Of a stretch of DNA of 64,000 bases, positions 17,692 to 26,393 are shown piece after piece. Under the pieces are notes generated by a model, which saw only the letters and a list, made by a program, of their open reading frames with translations, was not told the origin of the DNA and did no database searches. The DNA lies in the NCBI RefSeq assembly GCF_014274685.1, contig NZ_CP060393.1:558001-622000 (forward strand), given 5' to 3'. Positions within the stretch are counted from its first letter, which is position 1; every line of letters begins with the position of its first letter. Made by a program: the position numbers and the translations under genes. The stretch is from Edaphobacter sp. 4G125. GTDB lineage: Bacteria > Acidobacteriota > Terriglobia > Terriglobales > Acidobacteriaceae.

Positions 17692-18276
17692 GTGGATGAC
17701 AAGAGCACAACTTCGCAGCAGATTTACCAATCTGCGCTTCATATTCTTGAGGCTGAGGGACCCCAGGCTGTAAGTATGCGTCGCGTGGCCAAAGAAGCCG
17801 GCATCACCGCCATGGCCATCTACCACCACTTTCCCAGCCGCGAGGCTCTTCTGGACGCAGTAGTGCAATCTGAGTTCGAGAAGCTCGTTGAATTCTTTGG
17901 CCGGTCGAATGGAAAGCGTAGTTTTGAAGCGGCGATGATTCACATCATGGATGGGTATATCGATTATGCCCTCGCCCATCCGCGCATCTTCGACTACGTT
18001 TTCGCGGCTCCTCGCCAAGGAGCCCGGCGTTTTCCTGACGACTTCCGCGCGCGGAAATCGCCGACCCTGAATCTTACGTTCGACGTCGTTTCTTCTTGGA
18101 TCAAGCTCGGCAAGCTCAAGCGCGATGATGCCTGGGAGATCTCGATGGAACTCTGGGCGCTCGCTCACGGCTACCTCGCGCTTTGGAGAGGAGGCCGATT
18201 CGATTTGCCGGAAGACGAATTTCGCAAGCTCGTTCACCGTTCCGTTCGGAGGTTGTTGTATGGATTGGCACGCTAA
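17692..18276 (+). CDS. TetR/AcrR family transcriptional regulator
   Basis: The 194-residue product has the TetR helix-turn-helix at residues 10-55 (AVSMRRVAKEAGITAMAIYH then HFPSREALLDAVV) and a helical C-terminal ligand domain with a WHG-like end. A GTG start at 17692 is used. No Shine-Dalgarno sequence is visible, and the promoter -10 box would lie only 8 bases upstream, so the message may be leaderless. Two palindromes cover this region. The stop overlaps the start of the N-acyltransferase-like gene by 17 bases, so TetR probably controls that gene together with itself. The inducer is unknown. Confidence 0.92.
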   Translation: MDDKSTTSQQIYQSALHILEAEGPQAVSMRRVAKEAGITAMAIYHHFPSREALLDAVVQSEFEKLVEFFGRSNGKRSFEAAMIHIMDGYIDYALAHPRIFDYVFAAPRQGARRFPDDFRARKSPTLNLTFDVVSSWIKLGKLKRDDAWEISMELWALAHGYLALWRGGRFDLPEDEFRKLVHRSVRRLLYGLAR

Positions 18277-19723
18277 TTCTCTACGCCGTGCAACAGTGAT
18301 TTTAGGTGCGACTGTGTTGACGGCAGGCGCGTTCTTTTTGTCGTTCGGGTTTCATCGCGTTTGGTGGCTGGTGTGGCTCGCGCCGCTTCCTGTGCTTCTG
18401 GTGGCTCCGAGGCTGCGCATTTGGCAGACATTCACCATTGCTCTGGTTGCACGCGCGCTCGGGACACTCAACGTCTGGAACTATCTGTACCACGTCGTTC
18501 AATTCCCGCTCTGGCTCGTATTGGTCACGGTTCTGGTTCCGGCAGCTTTGTTCGCTTTAGCGGTAGTGTTCTATCGCGGGCTGCTGCGGAACGATCATCC
18601 ATGGCTCGCCACGGTTGCATTTCCTGTGACTATCGTGGCGGGGGAGTATCTTTTCAGCCTTTCCCAAGGCACGTTTTTCAATACCGGTTACACACAATTG
18701 GAGAACCTTCCTGTTCTCCAACTTGCGGCGATTGCAGGCCTTTGGGGAATCAGTTTCAGCGTCAACCTGTTTTCGTCCGGGACGGCTGCACTCGCTTCCG
18801 TGCCATCCAAAGAACGCGTTCGTATCGCTGTTACTCTCGCTGTTTTTTATGTCGGTATTTTTTCCTACGGTGCGATGCGCCTATACACTACGCCTCAAGA
18901 CTCACAATCAGTTCTTGTTGGGCTAGTTGAAACTCACGCCGGACCGAATATCTTTCCTGCGGACGCCCAACCCACGATGGCCCTGATGCAGGAGTATGCC
19001 GCTCAGGTTGAGCCGCTCGCTGCTCAAGGTGCACGGTTCATCGTATTCCCTGAGATGTCAGCACTGGTTCCCGACTCTACTTTGTCCCAGGTCGACGAAC
19101 TCTTTCAGCGTGCAGCGCGCGCCGCGAATGTGCAGATTCTTCTCGGCGTGCTTCACATTACCAATCACGCGGGCTACAACGAAGGCCGACTTTATTCCTC
19201 GACAGGCGAGATCGAGACGGTCTATCGCAAACATCACCTGGTTCCCACGTGGGAGAGCCGCAGCACGCCGGGTACTGAGTTATCGGTGCTTCCTCAGCCA
19301 GTGGGAAGAATCGGTATCGAAATTTGCAGGGATATGGACTATCCCGAGTTGGCTCGCCGCTATGGGAAGCAGCAAGTAGGACTCGTCCTGGTACCTGCCT
19401 GGGACCAAGGAGTGAACGTCGATGCCGCCTGGCACGGACACCTGTCTTTGATGCGAGGTGTAGAAAACGGCTTCACCATGGTGCGCGATGCGAAGGATGG
19501 CCTCCTTACAGTCAGCGATGATCGCGGCCGCATTCTTGACGAAAAGCCAACCCGTTCCGACGGAGCTTTGGTCACTATGCTGGCCACCGTTCCGGTGCAT
19601 CATGATTCCACCCTCTATCAGAAATGGGGAGACTGGTTCGCGTGGGTGGACCTTATCGCATTGGTTGCGTTGCTTGCGTTCTGCGTGGCCAACCTGAAGC
19701 AATCGGCTACAGTCGCCGGATGA
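18260..19723 (+). CDS. Apolipoprotein N-acyltransferase-like membrane enzyme
   Basis: The 487-residue product has about six N-terminal membrane spans (residues 10-205), a carbon-nitrogen hydrolase domain (about 215-445) and a last span near 462-479. The nitrilase-type triad is present: Glu265 in FPEMS, Lys324 in YRKHHLVP and Cys356 in IEICRDMD. This order is that of Lnt, which adds the third acyl chain to lipoproteins in the inner membrane. The ATG at 18260 has GGAGG 7 bases upstream and overlaps the TetR gene. Because it is paired with a TetR regulator, I infer an inducible paralogue or relative with another acyl donor or acceptor. The housekeeping Lnt is not in the window. Confidence 0.8.
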   Translation: MDWHANSLRRATVILGATVLTAGAFFLSFGFHRVWWLVWLAPLPVLLVAPRLRIWQTFTIALVARALGTLNVWNYLYHVVQFPLWLVLVTVLVPAALFALAVVFYRGLLRNDHPWLATVAFPVTIVAGEYLFSLSQGTFFNTGYTQLENLPVLQLAAIAGLWGISFSVNLFSSGTAALASVPSKERVRIAVTLAVFYVGIFSYGAMRLYTTPQDSQSVLVGLVETHAGPNIFPADAQPTMALMQEYAAQVEPLAAQGARFIVFPEMSALVPDSTLSQVDELFQRAARAANVQILLGVLHITNHAGYNEGRLYSSTGEIETVYRKHHLVPTWESRSTPGTELSVLPQPVGRIGIEICRDMDYPELARRYGKQQVGLVLVPAWDQGVNVDAAWHGHLSLMRGVENGFTMVRDAKDGLLTVSDDRGRILDEKPTRSDGALVTMLATVPVHHDSTLYQKWGDWFAWVDLIALVALLAFCVANLKQSATVAG

Positions 19724-19893
19724 GTGCTAGATGTAGAGGTATCGCTGCGGCTTCTGGAATGAGCGATCGCGTCCTGATCCTCTGAATAAATAAAGGCGCC
19801 CGGTCAATTGAGCGTATTCTCGCGAAAGCACACATCGAGGTTGACTTGCTACCAAGAAGTCAATTTGCCGAACGTTGTGTTTTGTCTGTTAGC

Positions 19894-20358
19894 ATGCCAG
19901 CCATGAATAAACTCTCCCCATTTCTCTGGTTCGACGACAATGCAGAAGAAGCCGCTGAATTTTACCTGAGCATATTTCCACATGCGCGCAAGGTTGGTGA
20001 GCTGCGTTCTAAAGGAGTTGGTCCCTGGCCCGTGGGTAAGATTGCTACGATCACGATCGAGCTTGAAGGGCAGGAGATGGTTTTCATGAACGGTGGTCCT
20101 GCGCATCCGCTTACTCCAGCGATCTCGTTTTTCATACGCTGCGACACGCAGGAAGAGATCGACGACTACTGGGACAAGTTGATGGCAGGTGGCGGGAAAC
20201 CCATGGCCTGCAGTTGGCTTACCGATCGTTTCGGTTTGTGCTGGCAGATCGTTCCGCGCAATATCGAGGAACTGATCAACCACCCAAAGGCTATGGAAGC
20301 CATGATGGGAATGATCAAGCTGGATCTGCATGCGCTTGAAGCGGCTGCGCGCGACTGA
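19894..20358 (+). CDS. VOC superfamily protein (PhnB-like, 3-demethylubiquinone methyltransferase-type domain)
   Basis: The 154-residue cytoplasmic protein has the PhnB-like glyoxalase fold pattern: SPFLWFDDNAEEAAEFYLSI at the front, MVFMNGGP in the middle, and GGKPMACSWLTDRFGLCWQI followed by VPR near the end. The usual metal-binding residues are only partly conserved in this branch, and many members have no known reaction. The start may be ATG 19894 or 19903; neither has a clear ribosome site. A small SnoaL-like gene follows 55 bases later in the same direction. Confidence 0.88.
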   Translation: MPAMNKLSPFLWFDDNAEEAAEFYLSIFPHARKVGELRSKGVGPWPVGKIATITIELEGQEMVFMNGGPAHPLTPAISFFIRCDTQEEIDDYWDKLMAGGGKPMACSWLTDRFGLCWQIVPRNIEELINHPKAMEAMMGMIKLDLHALEAAARD

Positions 20359-20413
20359 CAGGCTTAATCTGCAAACAGATGAACATGGAAGCCAGGCAGC
20401 ATTGGAGGAGTCC

Positions 20414-20803
20414 ATGGAAGACGAAGAGAAACGAATACGTGAAGCTCTGAATGCGCACTGGCAGGCATCAGCAGTCGGCGATGCAAGCGCGGAACACGAC
20501 ATCTACGATAATGATGTCATTTGTGACTATCCCCAGTCGGGCGAGCGAATCCTCGGACGAAGTAATTTGCAGGCTTTGCGGAGCCATCATCCCGGCAAGC
20601 CGTCAGGTTTTAATGTCAAAAGGATTTTTGGGAAAGATGACCTCTGGATCACGGAATACAGAATCACCTACCAGGGGAAGCCTGCATACACTGTGAGCAT
20701 TATGGAGTTCTGCAACGGTAAGGTCGTGCATGAGACGCAGTATTTCGCGGATCCCTTCGAGGCACCGGCCTGGCGAAGCCAATGGGTTCAGCCGATCGCA
20801 TGA
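20414..20803 (+). CDS. SnoaL/NTF2-like family protein
   Basis: The 129-residue product has the cone-shaped NTF2 fold pattern: a helical start (EEKRIREALNAHWQASAVGD), the DVICDYPQSGERI strand region and a C-terminal HETQYFADPFEAPAWRSQWV segment. Members include cyclases, isomerases and binding proteins, so no reaction can be given. The ATG at 20414 has GGAGGAG 4 bases upstream, which rules out the longer frame. It may be co-transcribed with the VOC gene. Confidence 0.82.
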   Translation: MEDEEKRIREALNAHWQASAVGDASAEHDIYDNDVICDYPQSGERILGRSNLQALRSHHPGKPSGFNVKRIFGKDDLWITEYRITYQGKPAYTVSIMEFCNGKVVHETQYFADPFEAPAWRSQWVQPIA

Positions 20804-20971
20804 TGCCGGGTTTATGGTTCGAGCACTGGTTTATGTTCCAGTATCGGTAGCCGACCTTTCTGTGCCAATTCCATTTTCGGTTCGTGCGCCCCTTGATGGC
20901 TGGTCTACACTACCAATGACGGCTCTCCGTCAGACCTTCTCTGGCTCGATGGGGAACGCCTGAGGACTACC

Positions 20972-21685
20972 ATGCAGCAGTCCCTGCCTACCGGAGTTCC
21001 TGCTCTCGCTGTTCCCCACTTCTATGTCATCGGCCGTCAGCCGCTCCGACCCGGTGCCATCCTGCTCGCGATTGTTGTGGCTTTCGTTGCGCTCTCTTCG
21101 GTCCTCTATGCTTTGAGTCACACCGGACACGTGCATCTCGTCTCCGACAGCTCCGGTGTTGCGCGTTCGGCGGGCGCTACCTCGGGAGCGGATCAGAGAG
21201 ACGAGGATGACGATCCCAACCAGATTGATACCATCGTTCTCGGTGATCCTGCCGATGCTCCAGTACCAGCGCGCAAGGGCGATCACGTTAGTCCTGTTCA
21301 TCCTTTTGTGATCGTTCACCTGCCGCGCTTTGGCGAGCAGGTCGGGCTGATTCCTGATACTCCCTCTGGTCACCTGCTCTATAACTGGCTTGCTGCTTTC
21401 AATCAGGCAAGCTATCCCGCGCTTGGGAACGCTTTACCGAATGTCGCGCTCGCCTCCGCGACTGCTGCACAGATGGAGCTTCGGCAACAGACCGGGGGGT
21501 TTACTCTACTCTCGGCGAAAGAGGTCCAGCCTGGGGTGCTGGTCTTCCGGCTCCGCGATCAGACTCCGGCGGCGACTGAGGTCCTGGGCACGCTGCAGGT
21601 GATTCCAAACTCGAATCCTGCTGCTATCGCGAGCTTCAGCCTACGTGCAGTTCCCTCACCTCACAGGGCTGTTGGGAATCCATGA
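20972..21685 (+). CDS. Single-span membrane protein, unknown function
   Basis: The 237-residue product has one hydrophobic span near residues 28-48, an acidic linker (RDEDDDPNQ) and an extracytoplasmic C-terminal domain. The end of that domain (FNQASYPAL ... ELRQQTGGFTLLSAKEV ... SFSLRAVP) resembles the small domain found in front of S41 peptidase or serine-hydrolase domains in soil bacteria. Here no catalytic part follows. This resemblance is from pattern memory only. The gene is followed by two repeat elements. A good ribosome site is not visible. Confidence 0.6.
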   Translation: MQQSLPTGVPALAVPHFYVIGRQPLRPGAILLAIVVAFVALSSVLYALSHTGHVHLVSDSSGVARSAGATSGADQRDEDDDPNQIDTIVLGDPADAPVPARKGDHVSPVHPFVIVHLPRFGEQVGLIPDTPSGHLLYNWLAAFNQASYPALGNALPNVALASATAAQMELRQQTGGFTLLSAKEVQPGVLVFRLRDQTPAATEVLGTLQVIPNSNPAAIASFSLRAVPSPHRAVGNP

Positions 21686-21697
21686 CAATTTGAAATG

Positions 21698-21740
21698 TCC
21701 AGGGATTCTTCGCCGCTGCGCGACTCAGAATGGCGCGGCG
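21698..21740. repeat. Intergenic repeat (ACTCAGAATGGCG variant)
   Basis: The segment AGGGATTCTTCGCCGC through ACTCAGAATGGCG closely matches the element at 7804-7841. Confidence 0.55.
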
Positions 21741-21780
21741 TAAGAGAATGCTGCTGCCACGACAAACTGCAAATCCTTCC

Positions 21781-21844
21781 CATTCGACTCGCTCAGGGCA
21801 GGCTCTGCGACATTGCTTGGCAATGCCTCCGCTCAGGATGACAC
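21781..21844. repeat. Intergenic repeat (CTCAGGATGACAC) that supplies a gene's stop codon
   Basis: It contains GCTCAGGGCAGGCTCT and ends in GCTCAGGATGACAC, both shared with the element at 4263-4328. On the minus strand its end reads GTGTCATCCTGA and provides the last codons and stop of the membrane protein gene at 21833. Confidence 0.65.
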
Positions 21845-22402
21845 TTCGTTGGTAGCCTTTGAGCCGAAGAGGGTGTGGCGTAGCAACACGGCGATTGCGC
21901 AGGCCATCAGGAAGAACATTGGGCCGGTGAAGAGGAAGCGGTCGAGGGCCCAGCGGTTGTCGAAGAGAGCTGGCGTCTGAGCGTTGAGGGTTCCGAAGAA
22001 TCGGGCAGTGCGGCCTACGGTGTTGTTGCTTCCAATGACGCTGGCGTTGCGTGATTGCCAGGTAAAGAAGCGGATCAGGAAGGCGATGGTGACGGGAAGC
22101 CACGCTAGGTAGATTGCCGGGATGGAATCTTGCTCTACGACTCGGGAGAGGCCGGGTGCGATCTCGATAACAGCTTTTCGGAGACGACCGAAGGGGATGA
22201 GGCCGAGGATGAATCCGGAGACAGCAAAGATAGGAAGGAAGTAGTTGAGGAGAAAAACTGCCTGGTTAAGGTTGGACCAGTGCATTTTGGTCGCGACTGC
22301 CCAGGTGGGAAGGACGAAGATCCAGGCGAACTTGATGGCAAGTGTGGCGACGAGGATGTATAGAAAGAGGCACTTGGCGCACCAGGTGACGATACGAGAC
22401 AT
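21833..22402 (-). CDS. Multi-spanning membrane protein, unknown function
   Basis: The 189-residue product has four likely spans (about residues 8-33, 48-70, 94-112 and 155-175) with a polar loop around 113-150 (SRNASVIGSNNTVGRTARFF). I recognise no family. Its last three codons (V-S-S) and TGA stop lie inside a dispersed repeat, so the original end may have been altered by insertion of that repeat. It is 43 bases downstream of the trmO stop on the same strand and could be transcribed with it. Confidence 0.65.
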   Translation of the reverse strand: MSRIVTWCAKCLFLYILVATLAIKFAWIFVLPTWAVATKMHWSNLNQAVFLLNYFLPIFAVSGFILGLIPFGRLRKAVIEIAPGLSRVVEQDSIPAIYLAWLPVTIAFLIRFFTWQSRNASVIGSNNTVGRTARFFGTLNAQTPALFDNRWALDRFLFTGPMFFLMACAIAVLLRHTLFGSKATNEVSS

Positions 22403-22445
22403 GGTTCAAGGTGTAGCACAGTTGCCGGCGAGGTGGATATTCCTG

Positions 22446-22937
22446 TTATTCGGTGCGAAGAACAGGTTTGATGTCTATGACGGGTGTGCCGTCGATCGCT
22501 TCGAGCGGGCCTACTTTTAGCCCATCTTTTTTGTTGATCTCAAAGACAGTGACTTTGTGCATTCCGATCGGGTTGGGGCGATCGGGCGAGCGTGTAGCGA
22601 AGACTCCGGTGAGCGGATTGGCAGCGTTGTTGCGCGGATGGGTTTTGAGCGTTGCACGGTCGGCAAGATGGAGCCAGGTGAAAACGAGGATTTCTGCGCC
22701 GGTGCTTAAACCGTCGATCGCTTCAATAAACTCTGATGAAATTTGCAACCAGGCATTTGGGGAGCCCTCGTTCCCTTGTCGTGGAGCGTTGCGGCGATCG
22801 GTTAGCTCAGACCGGACAACTCCAATGGGGTGAATTGCATAGGTATCGGATTGAATCACAAGGTTGTCTCGCTCGTTGTCGCGGTTAGCAGGTTGATCTA
22901 ACAGATTAGGAGGGTATATGGAGAGATGCACCCCCAT
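22446..22937 (-). CDS. trmO: tRNA (N6-threonylcarbamoyladenosine37-N6)-methyltransferase TrmO
   Basis: This enzyme methylates the t6A base at position 37 of certain tRNAs using S-adenosylmethionine. The TrmO/TsaA fold is seen in YAIHPIGVVRSE near the start and in the hallmark ATRSPDRPNPIGMHKV segment. The LVFTWLH-like strand lies between them. The ATG at 22937 gives 163 residues; a GTG giving VIQSDTYAIHP is also possible because the conserved domain begins there, and a longer frame runs to 22988. It is divergent from comF. No damage is seen. Confidence 0.9.
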   Translation of the reverse strand: MGVHLSIYPPNLLDQPANRDNERDNLVIQSDTYAIHPIGVVRSELTDRRNAPRQGNEGSPNAWLQISSEFIEAIDGLSTGAEILVFTWLHLADRATLKTHPRNNAANPLTGVFATRSPDRPNPIGMHKVTVFEINKKDGLKVGPLEAIDGTPVIDIKPVLRTE

Positions 22938-23095
22938 GGGGAGTGGCGCTCGCAGGCAAGACCGAATTATACTGCGCTTAGCAAACACAGAAATTGTTCT
23001 GTGACAGGCGAGTGAGGTGCGTCTTCAGCCAACGCTGGATAGACAATTCGCTCGGGAGTGCTCAAGGAGCTCCGCCGGGAGGACCGCCGGGCGGG

Positions 23096-23998
23096 GTGGA
23101 GGAATGGCGCGCTGTGTCCCGCGTGCTGAAGAGTCCGGGTCCAATAGTTCGGGCAGTATTCGATGATCTGGTAACAACCTTCTTTCCAGCCGATTGCAGG
23201 GTCTGTGGGGGACCGCTGACGAGCGCTGGGCGTTCTCCTTTATGCGATGCATGTGTGAACGATCTGCGCGAGCAGACAGGGGCGTTGTGTTCCTGCTGCG
23301 GTGAGGCGCTCGATCTGGATGGTCTCCGATTCACGCAACAGTTTGAGAACAATAACGTCTTGTGCACGCCTTGCAGGATGGTTCCTCCGGAGTTTGAGCG
23401 GGCTGCTGCATGGGGTGTTTATAGCGATGGGATGCGTGAGGCGATCCATCTACTGAAGTACGAGAGAGTAGAGGGAGCTGCGAAGCCGCTGGGTGAGTTG
23501 CTGGCCCGGGTAATCGAGACGATGTATACGGCAGGAATGGGACGCGATCTCGCAGTAGTCGCAGTGCCGCTGTCTGCGACCAAGCAGCGGAGACGTGGGT
23601 ACAACCAATCGGTGCTGCTGGCCGATGAAGCGATGCGGAAGCTGAGACGCCGCGAAGAGTGGCAGTTGAAGATTGCGCATGAAGCGATGATTCGAGTGCG
23701 CGAGACGGAGAGCCAGTTTGGATTGAGTACCCATGCGCGCAGAAGGAATCTGCGTGGGGCCTTCGAGGTGATCGATCCTGCGGTTGTGAACGGGCGAGAG
23801 ATTTTGCTGATCGATGACATTTACACGACTGGAGCGACGGCGCGGGAGTGTGCGCGGGTGCTTCGCAGGGCTGGAGCCACAAAGGTATGGGTAGCGACGG
23901 TGGCTCGGGCTCAGAGAGAGATGGTTGCAAGTTGGGATAGAGGAGCGGAGGCAGCTGCTGGGTGGAATTTAGACCGGCAGATACGAAGGATGGATTGA
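23096..23998 (+). CDS. comF: ComF family phosphoribosyltransferase-like protein
   Basis: ComF-like proteins act in DNA uptake or repair in naturally competent bacteria. Two zinc-binding cysteine pairs (CRVCGGPL, CDAC, CSCCGEAL and CTPCR) lie in the first third. A type I phosphoribosyltransferase domain follows, with SATKQRRRGYNQS and the PRPP-binding loop ILLIDDIYTTGATA. The start is unclear: GTG 23096 is used, but a TTG at 22994 would add 34 residues rich in Gly and Pro, and the conserved part begins only at VFDDLVTTFFPADC. The HNH gene follows 15 bases later, so the two are probably co-transcribed. No other competence gene is in the window. Confidence 0.9.
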   Translation: MEEWRAVSRVLKSPGPIVRAVFDDLVTTFFPADCRVCGGPLTSAGRSPLCDACVNDLREQTGALCSCCGEALDLDGLRFTQQFENNNVLCTPCRMVPPEFERAAAWGVYSDGMREAIHLLKYERVEGAAKPLGELLARVIETMYTAGMGRDLAVVAVPLSATKQRRRGYNQSVLLADEAMRKLRRREEWQLKIAHEAMIRVRETESQFGLSTHARRRNLRGAFEVIDPAVVNGREILLIDDIYTTGATARECARVLRRAGATKVWVATVARAQREMVASWDRGAEAAAGWNLDRQIRRMD

Positions 23999-24013
23999 CC
24001 GGAGGGCAGGACG

Positions 24014-24673
24014 ATGCAATCGAGTAAGTTTCGCAAGCAAGGGATGATCGGGAAGCGGCACGCGGGACATGTGGCGATCAAGACCGGACGCGTGCTGACC
24101 GGGGTGGAGGTGCGGGCGGGGGTCTTTCGCCAGCCGGCGATGCAGACTCCCGTGCTGGTGCTGAATGCATCGTATGAGCCGATCAATATCTGCGGAGCGC
24201 GACGGGCGCTGGTGCTGGTTCTGAAGGGAGTCGCGCGCACCGAAGAAGAGCAGGGACAGATGCTGCATGCGGCGCGAGTACAGGTCCCAATGCCGAGCGT
24301 GATTCGCTTGCTGGAGTACAGGAGGATTCCGCATCAGACTCGAGCGCTCTCGCGAAAGAACATTCTGCTGCGCGATCGCAACTGCTGCCAGTACTGCGAG
24401 ACAGTCCTGACCGCTGCGGAGTTGACGCTGGACCATGTGATTCCTCGGTCACGAGGCGGTACTTCTACGTGGGAGAACCTGGTGGCCTGCTGCCATGATT
24501 GCAACCGCAGGAAGGGCAATTCGATGTTGCATGAGTTGACGGACATGAAGCTGAAGCGCGAGCCGCGACCGTTTTCGCTGCATACTTCGCGACACATTAT
24601 GCGCATGATCGGAAGTGCGGATGCTGCGTGGCGGAAGTATCTCTACTTCGAGCACACGGAGCCGGCAGCGTAG
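24014..24673 (+). CDS. HNH endonuclease domain protein
   Basis: The 219-residue product has an HNH nuclease domain in its second half: CQYCE, then [13 protein letters not shown] (catalytic DH), then [15 protein letters not shown] with the Asn and second cysteine pair. The front half ([20 protein letters not shown]) is the conserved extension of the common bacterial single-copy HNH family, whose role is not settled. GGAGGG lies 8 bases upstream of ATG 24014. It follows comF closely, which may hint at a role in DNA processing, but this is inference. Confidence 0.9.
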   Translation: MQSSKFRKQGMIGKRHAGHVAIKTGRVLTGVEVRAGVFRQPAMQTPVLVLNASYEPINICGARRALVLVLKGVARTEEEQGQMLHAARVQVPMPSVIRLLEYRRIPHQTRALSRKNILLRDRNCCQYCETVLTAAELTLDHVIPRSRGGTSTWENLVACCHDCNRRKGNSMLHELTDMKLKREPRPFSLHTSRHIMRMIGSADAAWRKYLYFEHTEPAA

Positions 24674-24686
24674 GTCAGAGCGCTGT

Positions 24687-26393
24687 TCAGCGGGATTTCG
24701 GCATCAGTAGAGTGATGTTCCCGTAGACAACCTGCGGGGTGTAGTGTGCATGGATGTAGTTATCCAGCGCGGTGACTCCGCTGGAGTATTGGCTCTGGTT
24801 GGGTTCGATGGTGTTGTCCCAGGTGGAGTTGAGGACGATGACAGGCGGATCAAGACGCTGCATGGAGTCGATGATCTGGTTCTGGATGGGGCGCGTGGTC
24901 TGGACGCCGGGGTGGAGATCGTACCAGCGGGTAATGGACCGGCGCGCGGAGAGGAAGTAGAGGCGGACATCGTTCCAGAAGATGCGATCATGGCGTCCGT
25001 CGCCAACGTAGATAGGCTGGTCCGGGGAGCTGCGGCGATCGATCGCTGTGACAGCCTGGGCGACCGTGGGCTCAATGAGGATGCAGCGGGCACGGCTCAG
25101 CTCGGCCGATGGATGGCAGCGGTGATAGAAGGAGTCGGGTGCGTTTGGGTGAACGGTGTCGTGGAGGTTGAGCCGGGCGAAGCCGACGAGATGCGAAAGT
25201 ACCGGCAGCGTGCAGAGTGCGAGATAGGCAGAGGTGATGTAGAGCGAAACCGTGATGCGCCGGTCGAGTTGCGAGAGATGTCCGAAGAGGACGGCCAGCA
25301 CAGTGAGGCAGACGATGATGCTCTGAATCATTTGGACTGGACCTACGCGAATGAGCCCTTTAACGAAGAAGAGCGAGGCCAGGAGAAACAGCAGAGAGAA
25401 AGTCTGACGCTGCCACGTTGTGGGAAAGATGCGGGACTGCCGTGAGGTGAGCAGGCAAAGCAGTGCCGTAATCATCAGCAGGATAGGGAAGAAGACGATC
25501 AGGGATTCAACGGCGATTCGCCCATCCCACGAGAAAGGATGATGGAGCTGTTGCAGAGTTTCTGCAGAGAGAAATGGCAGACTTCGGACCTTGGGATAGA
25601 TCACTCCGGGAACATAGAAGAGATCGTAGAAGAGGTTCTGAAAACCTGCATGCCATAGGATGACGCCATAAACCGGCCCGGCGACAAGGACGACACCCGT
25701 GAGATAGATCAGGAGTTGTTTCCCGAGTATGGCGAGAAGTTCGCGAGGGGGCGTTCCAGTGCGGCTCTGTACGATGATCCAGATCATCATCAATAGTTCG
25801 GCAAAGCAGATGTAAAAGCCAGAGTCGTGACGAAAGATCGTTGCGACGCTTACAAATAAGCCTGCCCAGAAGAGAGGATGCATAGAGTCGCGGGATTGAA
25901 GAAAACGGCTGAAGAAGATGCAGCTGATGAGTGAAGCCAGCATCGCAGGATAGACCGGAAAGTTATAAGCCGGGTAATAAATACAGGCGAGCCAGATGAT
26001 GACAGCTGCAAAGGCAGCGAAGGCCCATCGTGCAGGTGTGAGCAGACGAGCCAGCACGAAGCAGGCGCAGGCAATCCCGGCGCGGATGATTGCGTCATAA
26101 AAACGCCCGGTAAGGATGCTGGTTCCAAAGATTTTGAAGAATCCTGCGAGGAGATAAAACTGCGCTGGACCATACATGGTCCAAAAATCCCGATACGGAA
26201 GGTCGCTGTGAAGAACCCGGTCAGCTCCGTAGAGTGAAAGGAACTCATCGTAAGGACCACAGGTTCGTTTGAAGGCGATGACCTGGATGAGAAGTGCCAA
26301 CAAAAAGAGTCCACAGAGCGTTATTGCGTTCTGGAACGCGGGAGAGCGGTTTTGAACGACAGAAGGGCTGCTGGTTGTAGACGTTGCGATCAA
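24687..26393 (-). CDS. GT-C fold membrane glycosyltransferase-like protein
   Basis: This 568-residue protein has about ten or more spans and resembles the ArnT/PMT (GT39-like) group, which moves sugars from polyprenyl-phosphate carriers outside the inner membrane. The first periplasmic loop carries the acidic GPYDEFLSLYGADRVL segment, where GT-C enzymes place a catalytic Asp, and the FWTMYGPAQFYLLAGFFKIF helix follows. The C-terminal domain is soluble. It begins with TTG at 26393 inside a TTGA overlap with the stop of the FAD oxidoreductase gene, so the two are translationally coupled. Donor and acceptor are unknown. Confidence 0.78.
   Translation of the reverse strand: MIATSTTSSPSVVQNRSPAFQNAITLCGLFLLALLIQVIAFKRTCGPYDEFLSLYGADRVLHSDLPYRDFWTMYGPAQFYLLAGFFKIFGTSILTGRFYDAIIRAGIACACFVLARLLTPARWAFAAFAAVIIWLACIYYPAYNFPVYPAMLASLISCIFFSRFLQSRDSMHPLFWAGLFVSVATIFRHDSGFYICFAELLMMIWIIVQSRTGTPPRELLAILGKQLLIYLTGVVLVAGPVYGVILWHAGFQNLFYDLFYVPGVIYPKVRSLPFLSAETLQQLHHPFSWDGRIAVESLIVFFPILLMITALLCLLTSRQSRIFPTTWQRQTFSLLFLLASLFFVKGLIRVGPVQMIQSIIVCLTVLAVLFGHLSQLDRRITVSLYITSAYLALCTLPVLSHLVGFARLNLHDTVHPNAPDSFYHRCHPSAELSRARCILIEPTVAQAVTAIDRRSSPDQPIYVGDGRHDRIFWNDVRLYFLSARRSITRWYDLHPGVQTTRPIQNQIIDSMQRLDPPVIVLNSTWDNTIEPNQSQYSSGVTALDNYIHAHYTPQVVYGNITLLMPKSR

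Noticed and set aside
24744-25445. 233-codon plus-strand frame
   Set aside because: Antisense to the GT-C-like membrane protein; acidic composition is a mirror of hydrophobic codons.
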